A stretch of DNA of 64,000 bases from Apodemus sylvaticus (lineage: Eukaryota > Chordata > Mammalia > Rodentia > Muridae), in contig NC_067473.1 of assembly GCF_947179515.1 (NCBI RefSeq), forward strand, positions 104,662,282 through 104,726,281, in the 5' to 3' direction. This document shows, piece after piece, positions 10,786 through 22,405 of the stretch. Every line of letters begins with the position of its first letter. Within the stretch, counting starts at the first letter, position 1. A program made the translations under genes and the position numbers. The notes beneath the pieces are model-generated. The model did not search any database, was not told the origin of the DNA, and saw nothing but the letters and a program-made list of their open reading frames with translations.

Positions 10786-11520
10786 TTGGAGGTGAAATCA
10801 CGATTTTATCTTCAGCAACTAAGCAGGCAGGTATGACCAGGAGTGCAGGGAATACAGGAGTGGCAGAGCAGCTGGAACAGTTTCCATTGGGGCTCCACCT
10901 GCACCCAGGAGCAAGGCTGTGCCACAGCCTTCTGTGCACCAATCTTGCCAGGAGAGAGTAGGTCTGAAGGAAATGCTTTGTCTCCTGGGTTTGGAGGTGA
11001 GACCACCATTCTCTCTCTGGTGACTGAACAGGAGGCACAAGCACCAGCCAAAGACAGCAGGACCAACTAACACCAGAGATAACCTGATGACAAAGGCAAA
11101 CGGAGGAACATTACCAACAGAAATCAAGCCAACGTGGCACCATCGAAACCTCGTTCTCCAACAACAGCAAGTCCTGGATACAGGAGTGGCAGCACAGCTG
11201 GGACAGGTTCCATTTGGGGCTCCACCTGCACCCAGGAGCAAGGCTGTGCTACAGCCGTCTGTGCACCAATCCTGCCAGGAGAGAATGGGTCTGAATGGAA
11301 TGCTTTGTCTCCTGGGTTTGGAGGTGAGACCACCATTCTCTCTCTAGTGACTGAACAGGAGGGACAAGCACCAGCCAAAGACAGCAGGACCAACTAACAC
11401 CAGAGATAACCAGATGGCAAAAGGCAAATGCAGGAACATTACCAACAGAAATCAAGCCAACATGGCACCATTGAAACCTCATTCTCCCACAACAGCAAGT
11501 CCTGGATACCCCAACACACC
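10786..11520 (+). repeat. Tandem L1 5' UTR units, one copy carrying the ORF1 start
   Basis: The phrase 'tttggaggtgag/a' starts units at about 10786, 10990 and 11317, so the spacings are about 204 and 327 bp. The 204-bp spacing fits a typical rodent L1 promoter monomer. The longer unit includes an extra ~123 bp equivalent to the first ~35 codons of ORF1. That stretch ('ccaacagaaatcaagccaac' and onward) appears at 11112 and again at 11444. The upstream ORF1-start copy (atg at 11087) is one base shorter than the downstream copy (atg at 11414) and is frameshifted. Confidence 0.8.
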
Positions 11521-12469
11521 GGAAAAGCAAGATTTGCATTTAAAATCACAATTCATGATGATGATAGAGGGCTTGAAGAAGGACATAAATAGCTCCCTTA
11601 AAGAAATACAGGAGGACACAGGTAAACAGATAGAAGCCCTTAAAGAATTATAAGAAAGCATAACTAAACAGGTAAAGGAATTGAACAAAACCATCCAGGA
11701 TCTAAAAATGGAGGTAGAAACAATAATGAAATTGCAAAGGGAAACAACTCTGAACATAGAAAACCAAGGAAAAAAGTCAGGAGTCATGGATGGAAGCATC
11801 AACAATAGAATACAAGAGATAGAAGAAAGAAAAAATCTCAGATGCAGAAGATACCATAGAAAGCATTGACACAACAGTCAAAGAAAACACAAAATGAAAA
11901 AGCTTCTAACCCAAAACATCCAGGATATCCAGCACAAAATGAGAAGACCAAACCTAAGGATTATAGGTATATAAGAGAGTTAAGATTTTCAGCTTAAAGG
12001 GCCAATAAATGTCTTCAACAAAATTATAGAAGAAAACTTCCCTAACCTAAAGAAAGAGATGCCCATGAACATAAAAGAAGCCTACAGAACTCCAAATAGA
12101 TTTGACCAGAAAAGAAATTCCTCCTATCATATAATAATTAAAATTCTAAATGCACTAAACAAAGAAAGAGTATTAAAAGCAGGAAGGGAAAAAGGTCAAG
12201 TAACATATAAGGCAGACCTATCAGAATTACACAAAACTTCTTGCCAGAGACTGGGCAGATGTTATACAGACCCTAAGAGAACACAAATGCCTGCCTAGAT
12301 CACTATACCCAGCAAAACTCTCAATTACCATGGATGAAGAAACCAAGGTGTTCTTCAAAAAAAACAAATTACACAATATTGTTCCACAAATCCAGCCCTT
12401 CAAAGGATAATGAATGAAAAACACCAACAAAAGGAGGAAAACTACACACTAGAAAAAGCAAGAAATTAA
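11414..12469 (+). pseudogene. Decayed L1 ORF1 (RNA-binding nucleic-acid chaperone)
   Basis: L1 ORF1 protein is a trimeric coiled-coil RNA-binding chaperone that packages L1 RNA. The frame starts MAKGKCRNITNRNQ and runs 79 codons to a stop near 11651. Downstream pieces continue in the same order: a coiled-coil segment rich in Lys, Glu, Ile and Leu at 11660-11870, then EAYRTPNRFDQKRNSS at about 12080 and KGQVTYKADL near 12195, which belong to the RRM/C-terminal half. Stops and frameshifts between them make the gene non-functional. The end is placed at the 'agaaattaa' stop after a basic tail. Confidence 0.85.
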
Positions 12470-12636
12470 ACTTCTTTTAACAAACTAAAAAGAAGAGAGT
12501 CACAAATATAACTCCACCTCTAATAACAAAAATAACAGGAAGCATCAATAACTTCTCCTTCATATCTCTTAATATCAATGGACTCAACTCTCCAATAAAA
12601 AGACATGGACTAACAGACTGGATACATAAACAGGAC

Positions 12637-13668
12637 TCATTATTGAGTTGAAATTATTTTACTATATGATTTATTTTGAGAAATTTTTAGTTTCTTGTTT
12701 GAAGGTTAATTTTTGAGTTGGCATACAAAATCCTATGTGATGAAAATGCACTCTTACTTATATGTACATGTCTATTCAGTTTTCTCAATATGAAAATTTG
12801 AATGACTTTTAATACTTTATGCTCTTCCATTGTCTCTTGTTCTACTAATAAAGTTGGGAAGATGTCTCTGGGAATAGGAGTACCATTTCTGGAATCCACA
12901 TGATGGAAGGGGAGGACTAAAGCCAGAACATTGTCCTCTGACCTCCATACAATCTTGCATAAACAACAGGAACAATAATAAATAGTACTATCTTAGTATA
13001 AACTAAGTAAATATTTGTTTTTAAGTACAGTTGATGGTTTATGTAAACAGATTTGTTTGAGTCTTTGTTCTGTCCCATTTACCTGTTGGTATGTGTCAGA
13101 ATTTTATTATTGAGTTAGAATATTTTAATGTATTTTCAAAATAAAAGTTATGAGACACCCAACTTTGTTCTTTTTTAAAGGCTGTCTTAGCAATTCAGAT
13201 AATGTTTTCAACTTTCATGTAAGTTTTACTTTCCCCCACTTTCTAGCATTATGCTATGGTGATTTGATAAGTTTTGTTCAGAATCTGTTTCTCTAGGATC
13301 CTAGTTTTTGGCTTTCTTCTTTCCCTTTGTTTCTGTCTGGCTTTGCTACCAAGATGGTCTGAATTTTGTTTTGGTCAAGTTCAAAATGAGTCCTGTTCCT
13401 TCTTATTTAATGTGTCCTAAAATTCAGCAGCCTAGTGTTCTCTGTGGCTCTGGGTTTATCAATGTTGGAGTTGTTTTAACTACTGATTTCTAGTCTGTTT
13501 GTCTGTTTTGACTGATTTTATTTTGATTCATTCATGTTAAGGTTTCTGTTCATAGCAATGTGTCCATTTCTTAAAGATTATATGGTGGAACATTGTTCGT
13601 AATAAATTTCATTATAATCTTTATCATGTGCCATTTCATTTGTTCTCTTCAATTATTTTTTTAATTTC
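12637..13668. other. Non-repeat interval
   Basis: No gene or confident repeat. The 61-codon frame at 13308-13493 has no motif. Confidence 0.45.
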
Positions 13669-13857
13669 ATTATTTGCCTGTGTGTGCATTTCTGTGTGAA
13701 GGTAGTACCTTCAGCACCCAGAAAAGGGCATTGGATTTCCTGTAAGAGAAGATACAGGGATTGTGAGCCACTTAATATGGAAGCTGAAAACTGACCTCAG
13801 GTCCCCTGCACTTGCAACAATTGCTTTTAACCACTGGAGCAGCTTTCCAGCATATTA
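13669..13857 (-). mobile_element. B3/B2-type SINE
   Basis: In complement the order is tRNA-derived head ('ctggaaagctgctccagtgg' with an old A box), a B-box region complementary to 'ctgacctcaggtcccctgca', the phrase complementary to 'gggattgtgagccac', and a tail part complementary to 'cccagaaaagggcattgga'. This is the layout of murid B2/B3 SINEs, read by RNA polymerase III. It is diverged and has lost a clear A tail. Confidence 0.75.
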
Positions 13858-16800
13858 TTTATTCTCACTAGGCACTGAGTGGAGGCACGTGGATGTTGTT
13901 CTAGGAGTCCTTTTATTTATCTATATTAATAAGAGAACATAAGAACCTTCCATTACCAACATTTGAGTATATGCAGGTTATATTTTCTTACCTTCTATTG
14001 AATGAATTTTATTTAACTATCTTGATGGAAGCAAACCAATCTTCAAGTATCAAGGCTTAGTTTGCAAAGAGCTTTAAAAGAAGAACAGAAATATAACTGT
14101 AATGGCTAGATGAATGAAAGTATATTAGTCATAGTAGCTCTATGCTTTTACCAATATCTGCTGGGAAAAAACATTGGCATTTTCCGTGAAATGATTGTTC
14201 CATCATCTTCCTAGAAGAAGGCTGGACTGCCCCAAACAGCACATTTATTCTGCTTGTCTCAGGATCTATAGTTCAAAATGAGATAATTAAAAATGTTTTT
14301 GCATGGTGTAGAGCCTCCAGCCACATTCTAATTTTCTACTTCAAAGATACAGAGCAATAGGTGACACTGTTAATTGTTTACAAAGTTTATAGTTAAAATG
14401 TGGGACAAGAGCCTGAAAGAGAAAGAATGGATTCATTATTCAGTGCAACTAGTGCTGTTTGCAATTACATGTTAAATTCATATAATAAATAATGCATTTT
14501 CTCTTACAGGATTAATTAATAGTTTTCAAAAGTATATTGTCGTATTTCCTAAGTAGGCAATATTCTGTTCATTATTTAGGATTGAGTTTTATGAATACCT
14601 GTAGTGTTTTACAAGGTAGTTAATTTGATATAGCTATGCTATTATTAAATACTTACTTTTCTATTGCATGCTTGCTTTTATCTTTTAAATTTATATGACT
14701 GTAACCACTCTCACCTCACCTTCTGTTTCAAAGCCAACATAAAGCTACTATTGTGGTTTTTCTTTTATTTGGTTTGGTTGGGTTTTGATGGGAACAAATC
14801 TAATCTTGCATTAATTTTGCTTTAAAAACCAAATTTAATATTATAGGAGACAGTGGTAAGAGGGCATATAATCATGACATCATATGAGGTTAAATATGTA
14901 TCATTTAAATACAGCAAATTGTGTAAGAGTCAGCTTTTGTAAATTTGACAGACTCAAGTGAAACATGAGAAAAGGGAAACTCAGTTGATTCAATTGAAGA
15001 GTAAGACTGGCTTTTGCAAGAGCTATGTAGCATTTTCTTGATTTCTGATTGATATGGAATAACCCAACCCACTGTACGTGGTGTCACCTTTAGGAAGGTA
15101 GTCATGGTTTGAATAATTAGATAGGCTGAGTAAACTATAGGGAACAAATCAGTAAGCCCTGCATGTTCCCCTATTGTCTTTGCTTAATTTCCTGGATCCA
15201 GATTTCCCAATTAGCTTTCTTAGACAATGGGATGTATCATATATGCAAAACAGCTTTTTTTTTAAATAAGTTGATTTGGTCAGTGTTGTATTAATCATGA
15301 CAACTACTAAATATATACTACTAGTTCAGCTTAAAATCTTTTTTATTTAAATAGCTTTATTGCTTTGATTATAATTCTTGACTGTAGGTAGTGTGATATC
15401 TTAACAAAGAATGGCTAATGAAAATACTGTTGTAATTTGGTGATATTGTCGGTGCTTTCCTACCATGTTTAAGACACTAAGTTTGGCATTAAGTAAGATA
15501 CTACATATAATGCATCAACTAATCCATTGTAAAGGCATTTCACTTATCATATTTTTAGGGCTTAGTTGCTATGGACAATTTTCAATTATCTGTTCATAAT
15601 CTGTAATAGATCCACATTTTTTATAAGTTATCAAAACACCAAAATCATATTCATTCAAGGCACTATTCAAAGACTATAAAAGTAAAGTGCTTATACCTTC
15701 TGTTTTGTCATAAGGGATATTCTATTTAGATGTTACCAACAATATATACTTCTGAGTAAAATATATATATATATAAATATATACTTTTTATAGCATTAAG
15801 TTTCAGTATGTGTATACATATACTGTATCCATCCATCATTTGAAACGATTATTCATTTTGAGAAAACACTAAGAATACCATCATTATAAACATCTATAAT
15901 TATATAATAGATGAGTACAAGTACATAAACAAATAATAATGTGAGTGCAACTTAGAGAAGAGAAATACTCAAATTGGCTCATGATTCTCGTGGTCATAGA
16001 GTATCACAGTGTGAAAAGTATGGTCGGACAGAGTAGTCATATAAGGACAACCAGAAAACAGAAAATAATGGTAGTAAGGTAAGTAGTAAGGTAGTAAGAA
16101 TATATGAAATCCTGTATATTCCCTAAAGGGAATACTGGCATAAAGCAATTTCCAACTAATATCAACTTCATGACCTCCCAAGTAAACAACAACATTTTCA
16201 ATAGATCAAGGAATTAGTATATTTATTACATTAGACATAAAGTTGTAACACAGAAGACTTTCATTTATGCAATGAAAAGTTGTTTTATCAATCTAGGCAA
16301 TTCTGAATCAACTTATATGTGTAATCAAGACTATCACAGAATGTAGGAGAGAATACTCATTCAATAAAGTGATATCCACACAAATATGGTAACCTGTGCT
16401 TGTATTCAGCCACATAAAAACCATGCATGCAGGTACATGGTATGGCAGGTGGCTCCCTGGGGCACACCGGCCACCACTGTAGCACAATTGGTGCCATTCT
16501 GTTTCTCTGAGAGTTGCTGTCTCAAAAAAAAAAGATGAAAAGTAACTGAAACATGTAATCAAGGATGTCTATCTCAGTCTTTCCAAATCATTTCTAGTTG
16601 CACACATATGCATGCACATGCATAAATACGCAGATGAACACATACAGAAGCTCAAACACACATACCATTGCACACACACACACAAACACACACACCATTA
16701 CAATAATATGCCAAACTAAAGACATTTTGTACAATGAAGGAAATAATCATCTGACTAAACAAGTAAGATACAGAATTGGACAACTATTTTCAATCATGTA

Positions 16801-17080
16801 CCTCACATGTGACTACTAACTTGTATATATAAAGAACTCAGACAACCTCATATCAACTACAGTAATGCTAATAATCTGGCATATACATTGGTGAACATAA
16901 TAAATAGATGTTAACAAAGAAAATACCTAAATGACCAATAAGTATAAAAATATTCAATTTATAATCATTAAGGAAATCTGAATCAAAACAATATTAGTGA
17001 GATATAAGCCCACAGCAGCTACAATGACTATATAAAGTAACATATTTCATATCAACTGTCAAATAAATCAACAGTCTAAG
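13858..17080. other. 3.2-kb largely non-repeat interval
   Basis: No exon or RNA gene can be supported. It has a small (TA)n run at 15758-15782 and a CA-rich patch at 16660-16695. The part at 14000-14620 has TAAT-rich words and looks like ordinary single-copy DNA; possible conservation is raised in the findings. Confidence 0.45.
16598..16697. repeat. CA/CATA-rich low-complexity sequence
   Basis: Irregular CACA, CATG and CATA units, with a purer CA run at 16671-16694. The 73-codon His/Thr-rich frame across it is a repeat artefact. Confidence 0.85.
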
Positions 17081-17084
17081 ATCT

Positions 17085-17248
17085 TACATAGCCAAGGCTC
17101 TCTTCACCCTTACTATGTCACTGAGGGTGACTTTGAAATGCTGATCTTACCTTCACCTCCCAAGTGCATGGGAAGCCTTGTGCTTCCATGTACTTTCTGT
17201 AAGTTAAACCTCCCACCAATTGAGCTACATTCCTACCCTGAGAAAAAT
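17085..17248 (-). mobile_element. Probable B4 SINE, diverged
   Basis: On the plus strand 'cttacatagccaaggctctc' followed by 'cttcacctcccaagtgcatg' is the complement of a B1-like half. 'cccaccaattgagctacatt' then resembles the complement of the tRNA-derived half of B4. The order (B1 half, then tRNA half read in complement at the right end) is unusual for a simple B1 and suggests B4 or two abutting SINEs. Confidence 0.5.
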
Positions 17249-18370
17249 AACACCTCACACATGGTAAATGGAAGTCAATATGTGTACATACCTTGTGGAA
17301 AACAGTATGGAGAGGCTGAAAAACTTTACAGATGATTTACACAAAAGTGTGTAAGAAAGAGCCAGAGGAACAGAACAAGAAGTCATCTGTAAGATAATGT
17401 CTTCTATATATTAGAGGGAAGCACCTGTGAAGCCTCAGTAATATGGCTGCCTAAACTGGCCTTAAAAATATGACACCAATTGACATCCCAGATTGCATGG
17501 AAGATCCTCATAGGCTTTACTCATAAAAGAAGAGCAAATGAAGGTGGTGGAGTTCGGGAGAAAGATGTTTAAAGGGACAAGGCACCTGATAGGCCAGACA
17601 GTCCTAAGGGATCAATCAAAAACATGAGCAATACTAAATGATTTCAGTGTGTTGTATTTATGAGCATAAATATGTTTGTAAGCAACAATTATTGTTAAAG
17701 AATACAAGATCATCAAGATCATAAACTTGAGCAGTGGGGGAATGGAGGGTGGAGATGAGAAGAAATGATGTAAATATAATATTCATTAATACAAAATATT
17801 CTAAAAAATTAAATAAATTGAAAACCCCACCAATTATAATCCAAGAAAACAGTATTAATTTCATTAGTAAGTATAAATGCAATGACGGTGAAGTCACTAT
17901 TATAAATGAGATGTCTACACTCCCTGTTTATTGTAGCACCCATCTACTGCTAGAAAATACCTATATACTTTATAAGAATAGCTGGAGTGATTGAGAGATC
18001 TAGCCAAACCTCAGATGTGAGGGAGCCCAGAAACATAAGTATTTTATTCATTTGATCCGTATTGTGGGGAATTGAATCTGTGTGCTAGAAATAATAGGAT
18101 TGAGCAGTGCTGTTCAGTAAGCAATCAATAGTGTCTGCCCTTGTGATCATCTTCACATAACAAGAAACTGAAGCTGACTGAGATTAAGATCACTTGCAAT
18201 AATGATTCTTCAGTCATTCTTGTCAGCAGAGAGAATCCATGTCCACATACTGCTTGCAACTGTGTTTATTACTCCATTACCCTGGACTCTAACACATGGA
18301 TACACTAACTTGTAAAAAACTAAAAGTGATAGTTGCTGTCTGTTAAATATTTGTATAAAAACCTATCTAG
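17249..18370. other. Non-repeat interval
   Basis: No gene or clear repeat. Opposing frames at 17658-17897 and 17734-17994 overlap each other and lack motifs. Confidence 0.45.
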
Positions 18371-18371
18371 G

Positions 18372-18605
18372 TATCTGAGAAATGGTTCTATGGTTATCTA
18401 ACTAGCTGATCTTCATAGGATCTAGATTAAATTCCCGATATCTATATGGAATTACACAACTCTCTGTAACTCCAGTTCCAGGGAATCTTACACCTTTTTC
18501 TGCTCCCTATGTGCACCAGGTATGCACATTGTTTGATGCACAGACATGCATGCAGGCAAAACACTAACATAAAATAACATAAATAATATTTTAAAAAACA
18601 AGTAA
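18372..18605 (+). mobile_element. B3 SINE
   Basis: The diagnostic B3 middle is clear: 'ctctgtaactccagttccag' then 'ggaatcttacacc', followed by 'gtgcaccaggtatgcaca', 'gatgcacagacatgcatgca' and 'ggcaaaacactaacataaaa' before an A-rich tail. The tRNA-like head (18372-18440) is diverged. It is an old polymerase III-derived, non-coding element. Confidence 0.82.
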
Positions 18606-18810
18606 TAAGACAAAGCTTCTACAATTCTTATAAAGAATACCAAAGCATTGTAGAATCAGATGTTGTCTTTTAACAGAATGATTAAATTACAGAATTTCCT
18701 GTCTGTGCCACAAATTACTATAAGTGACCCTAACCAGGAGATAATATAATTTTAGCAACTCTTGTTTCAACCAAAATGTTCTGTCCTCTCTGATTCAGCA
18801 ATCTCATTTG

Positions 18811-18830
18811 GTGTGTGTGTGTGTGTGTTT

Positions 18831-18861
<31 letters not shown>
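18811..18861. repeat. (GT)n microsatellite
   Basis: GT repeats with two TTTGTGTG interruptions. Confidence 0.95.
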
Positions 18862-18862
<1 letters not shown>

Positions 18863-19515
18863 TTTAACCATTAGTGTTTCAGTGGCTTTGGCTTACACAG
18901 CCATCCATGGCCACAGTTTAAATATTAATTTTAACACATGTCTTAGCATTCAATATCTAAGTCTACAAATTCTGAGATACTTCCATTGTGCTTTGAAAGT
19001 TCAGTGAAATTCTTCTCTCATTAATTTATCACCAATTATCTTAGAAACTTTCCTGTGTGCACACCTACTGTTCCTTTTTTTATGCTATCCTCTTAAGAGC
19101 TCATGGTATTCAAAGGTTAAATTGACCTCTTCAGTCTTAATTTCTCTTGTTTTTGTTCTGCTCAACAAACAATCAAAGCCACAAAATGTCCCATCTTAGA
19201 TTCCACTCAGCAGTATCTGCTCCCTCTGAAATAGAATGTTTACAAGAATTCCAAATGACTCACTATCAAATCATTTACACATGTGCACTGACAAATTTAC
19301 ATTGTACATTTTATTTGCTGAAATGGCCATTATGAGATCCACGAAACCATAAGTAGGTATCTGTTGTGGGTAAGAACATGAATTCTCATCCTCGACTTCC
19401 TACTTTTAATTTCCAACTTTGAGAGTTCAATTGTTGTTTGAAGTTCTTTCTTTCCTTTGCTTTCACTGATCTTCTAGCTCCATGTTATTCTCTCTGAAAG
19501 TTTTTTCCCATTTCT
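18862..19515. other. Non-repeat interval
   Basis: No gene or repeat recognised. Confidence 0.45.
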
Positions 19516-19517
19516 TT

Positions 19518-20010
19518 TTTTTTTAATTTTTTTGATTTTTTCTTTATTTACATTTCTAACGTTTTTCTTTTTACATGTCTCCCCTTTGGAACCCCCCTAT
19601 CCCATCCCTTCTTCCCCACCTGCCTCCCCACTCCTCTCCTCCTGCCCTGGCATTCCCCTACACAGGGGCATTAAAGACGCTCAGTCCCAAGGGCCTCTCC
19701 TCCCACTGATGTCCAACAAGACCATCTTCTGCCACATACCCAGCCAGAGCCAAGGATCCCTGCATGTGTTTTCTTTGGTTGGTGGTCTAGTCCCTGGAGC
19801 TCAGGTGGTTTGGCTTGTTGACACTGTTGCTCCCTCTGTGGGACTGCAAATCCCCTCAGCTCCTTCAGTCCCTTCTCTAACCCCTCCATCAGGGAAACTG
19901 AGCATCTGCCTCCATATTTGTCAGGCTTTGGCAGAGCCTCTCCAGAGACAGCCATAGCAGGCTTCCATCACCAAGCACTTCCTAACATCCACAATAATGT
20001 CTGGGTCTGG
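19518..20010 (-). mobile_element. L1 (Lx-class) 3' UTR end
   Basis: The plus strand shows a poly(T) start (19518-19550), 'tttatttacatttctaacg', and a C-rich stretch complementary to the L1 polypurine tract. Then come the complements of the Lx blocks, including 'gcctctcctcccactgatgt' and 'ctttggttggtggtctagtc', and finally 'tgtcaggctttggcagagcc'. The 141-codon plus frame across it is antisense noise. The copy is 5'-truncated within the 3' UTR and has no ORF2. Confidence 0.88.
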
Positions 20011-20238
20011 TGGCCCATTTCTTAGATAACACTAATTATATCATTTATAGTTCTCCATTTTTCATCCACATGAATGTCCTAACATGAGCTAATGAACATG
20101 CCAGACTGGATTCCAAAAGCAAGAAATACTATAGGCAACTGTAAAAATCTGGGAGTGACAGAGGCGGTCTTCCCCTGGAATTAACACAACAATTATTTCT
20201 TTGATAGTTTTTAAAAAATACATTTTATTTTTAATTAA

Positions 20239-20398
<160 letters not shown>

Positions 20399-20875
20399 TT
20401 TCTGAGCAAAGAGACATTTGATCCTTTTTGAGTTTGAGTCACTGGCTGTTGTAAACTGCCCAGTTTAAATGTTAAAACTTACTTGCAGTCTCAGCAAGAG
20501 TATTATTATGAGTTCATATCATCAGTTCCATATCCAAGTCTATTTCTTCCCAGTTTATATTCACATCCTGACCCATCATGGTCTCCTCACTGCTTCTATA
20601 ACAGGGAAGTATATTCTTTTAAGAATGTCCCGAAGAACCACAAAAGAAACTGTAGTCAGTCACATTTACAGTTTTGTTGTCTTCATTGTTTCATTTACTG
20701 TTTGTCATCCTTATCACAGAAACTTTACAACCCTGTTTTAGAGACAGCTGTTTTTTCTTTCTCAGTTCTTTGCTGACATATTCAGACCTGGGTTAAATCT
20801 TTTCCTGTGCCTTTATATATTATAATATGAGGTCTATTACGTTCTAACTGAGAACTTTGTCTCAAGCTTTACATA
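20399..20875. other. Non-repeat interval
   Basis: Two overlapping plus frames of 90 and 97 codons (20469-20776) exist in different phases over the same bases. Neither has a recognisable domain, and neither is likely to be real. Confidence 0.4.
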
Positions 20876-20879
20876 TTCA

Positions 20880-21720
20880 TAGTGTCCCGTTGGTCTCCCA
20901 CGGGGGCACAGGAACTTGGGAGATGAAAAGCAGGGAGCTTGACTGCTCTTATCCTACATTGCTGCCAGGGAAGGCACTGGGCTTCTGAGAAGCACTTAGA
21001 GATCTCACTTACAGGGTGGGAATACACAATCTGAGATGAAGGAATACAGAAGCTGGTATTTTCTGTTTTCCTGGTCCCCAGTCACCACTGGAAATCTATA
21101 CAGAGAAGTGGGGAACAACATGTACTGGGTCCACTGGCCCAGGATGGGGCTGGAACTGGGGCTCCCAAAGTCCTGGACATTCAGGGGTTGGTGAGTCGGG
21201 AGGAGTTGGGAACAGACTCCAGGGGCTGAAGATGGCTCAGCATGACATCTAGCCTGCAGAGGCCTTTTATGGGAGAATTAAGCAACAGCTCCAGAGTATA
21301 AATCCTTCTCCAAACTTCCCATGGTAGATGTTGCTAAAAGAGACAGTTCATGATTCTAAACTATTTATTGAATTTTCATAGTGGAAAATAGATGCTTCCA
21401 GCACTGTTCAGTACCAACTTCTCAGGGTGGATCTGAGATTAGATGCCTTTTGCAGGGAGGAATGTCTGGAAAAGGAAACTTATTAGCTAAGCTTTCAGGG
21501 CCTTTAGGTACCTCATTAGCATGGAGAACTCTGTTCTGGGCCTATATGACCATAGGTCATGTTTCCTTATGTAGGAAGTGTGGCACATGTTCCAGGCCAG
21601 GAATTTGCCAGGGACCTACCATGTCAGGTGTGAGTTTCCGGGTCTCAACCCGGTCTACCCACCAAGCTTCCTTGAATGGCTGTCTGTCCCACAATGTCTT
21701 CATTAATCCCAAGATTATTA
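20880..21720 (-). mobile_element. Candidate LTR retroelement block, unassigned
   Basis: This stretch is clearly more GC-rich than its flanks and has retroviral-LTR texture. In complement an AATAAA signal lies near 21366-21371 ('caataaatagtttagaatc'), with GC-rich sequence on both sides. No gag, pol or env reading frame is present. The 120-codon plus frame (21381-21743) has no known motif. TG...CA ends and a target duplication were not defined. An old LTR plus leader of an endogenous retrovirus is my best guess; a lost CpG-rich unique region is the alternative. Confidence 0.35.
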
Positions 21721-22405
21721 GCATAAAATATTTTCTTCTATAATTTGTATTAGTGACTTGCAAAAAAAATAACCATATAATTTCTCATTGAATCAATCAA
21801 GGAATTTTGGAACAGTTTTTAGGAAGACACTGCTATGGCTGCATACTTGTCTTATGTACATGCTCCTTAGAATCTTGCAAAAATCACCTGAAGAAATAAA
21901 ATGTGTGATGTGCATTAACTGAGAATGGAAGAAGGATTGGTAGCTGAAATAAACTAGAAGATTCATGTTTTGCCATATAGATATATTCCCCCTGATTAAA
22001 AAATATACATTATTAACATTATTTTAAGATTCATTTAACTATTATTATAGGTGAGTGAATATTTTTCTGAATATATGTTTGTGGAGCAGTTCTGTGTCTG
22101 GTGCCCAAGGAGCTCAGAAGACAAGTGTTAAATATCCACAAACTGCAATTATAAGTAGTCTTAAAAGTCTATTTTGGTGGTGTTCGGCATTGAAGCCAGG
22201 TCAACTGGAAGAACAGTTAATGCTTTTAGTTGTTAAGTCATCTCTCCAGGCCCCCAAATATAGGATTTTATGAAATGGTTATTTATTTTAATATGCAAGT
22301 GTCTGTGTGATGCATGTATGTGAATGTGTGTGCCTGTGGAGGAAGGGGGAATGATGTCTTGGAATTGGAGTTACAGGATGTTATGAACCTCTTGATATGT
22401 GTGTT
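21721..22405. other. Non-repeat interval
   Basis: No gene or confident repeat. Confidence 0.4.

Larger units (their letters stand above)
10786..12636 (+). mobile_element. L1 5' segment (5' UTR, ORF1, start of ORF2) of a twin-primed L1
   Basis: The plus strand carries in order a 5' UTR with tandem units, a decayed ORF1 (11414-12469), the inter-ORF spacer and the first ~40 codons of ORF2. The last part includes 'ctcttaatatcaatggactc' and 'gactggatacataaacaggac', equivalent to the ORF2 N-terminal SLNINGLNSP and TDWIHKQD blocks. It ends sharply near 12636. Placed head to head with the minus-strand 3' segment, this matches a twin-priming inversion. It is the only L1 5' end in the window. Confidence 0.88.

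Noticed and set aside
10819..11241. 140-codon minus-strand frame with Cys/Trp-rich repeats
   Set aside because: Antisense of tandem L1 5' UTR units; the internal similarity comes from the DNA repeat.
16440..16515. Slightly GC-rich patch followed by 'tgctgtctcaaaaaaaaaa'
   Set aside because: It looks like the end of an old SINE, but too little matches B1, B4 or ID to name one.
19532..19957. 141-codon plus-strand frame
   Set aside because: Antisense of an L1 3' UTR on the minus strand.
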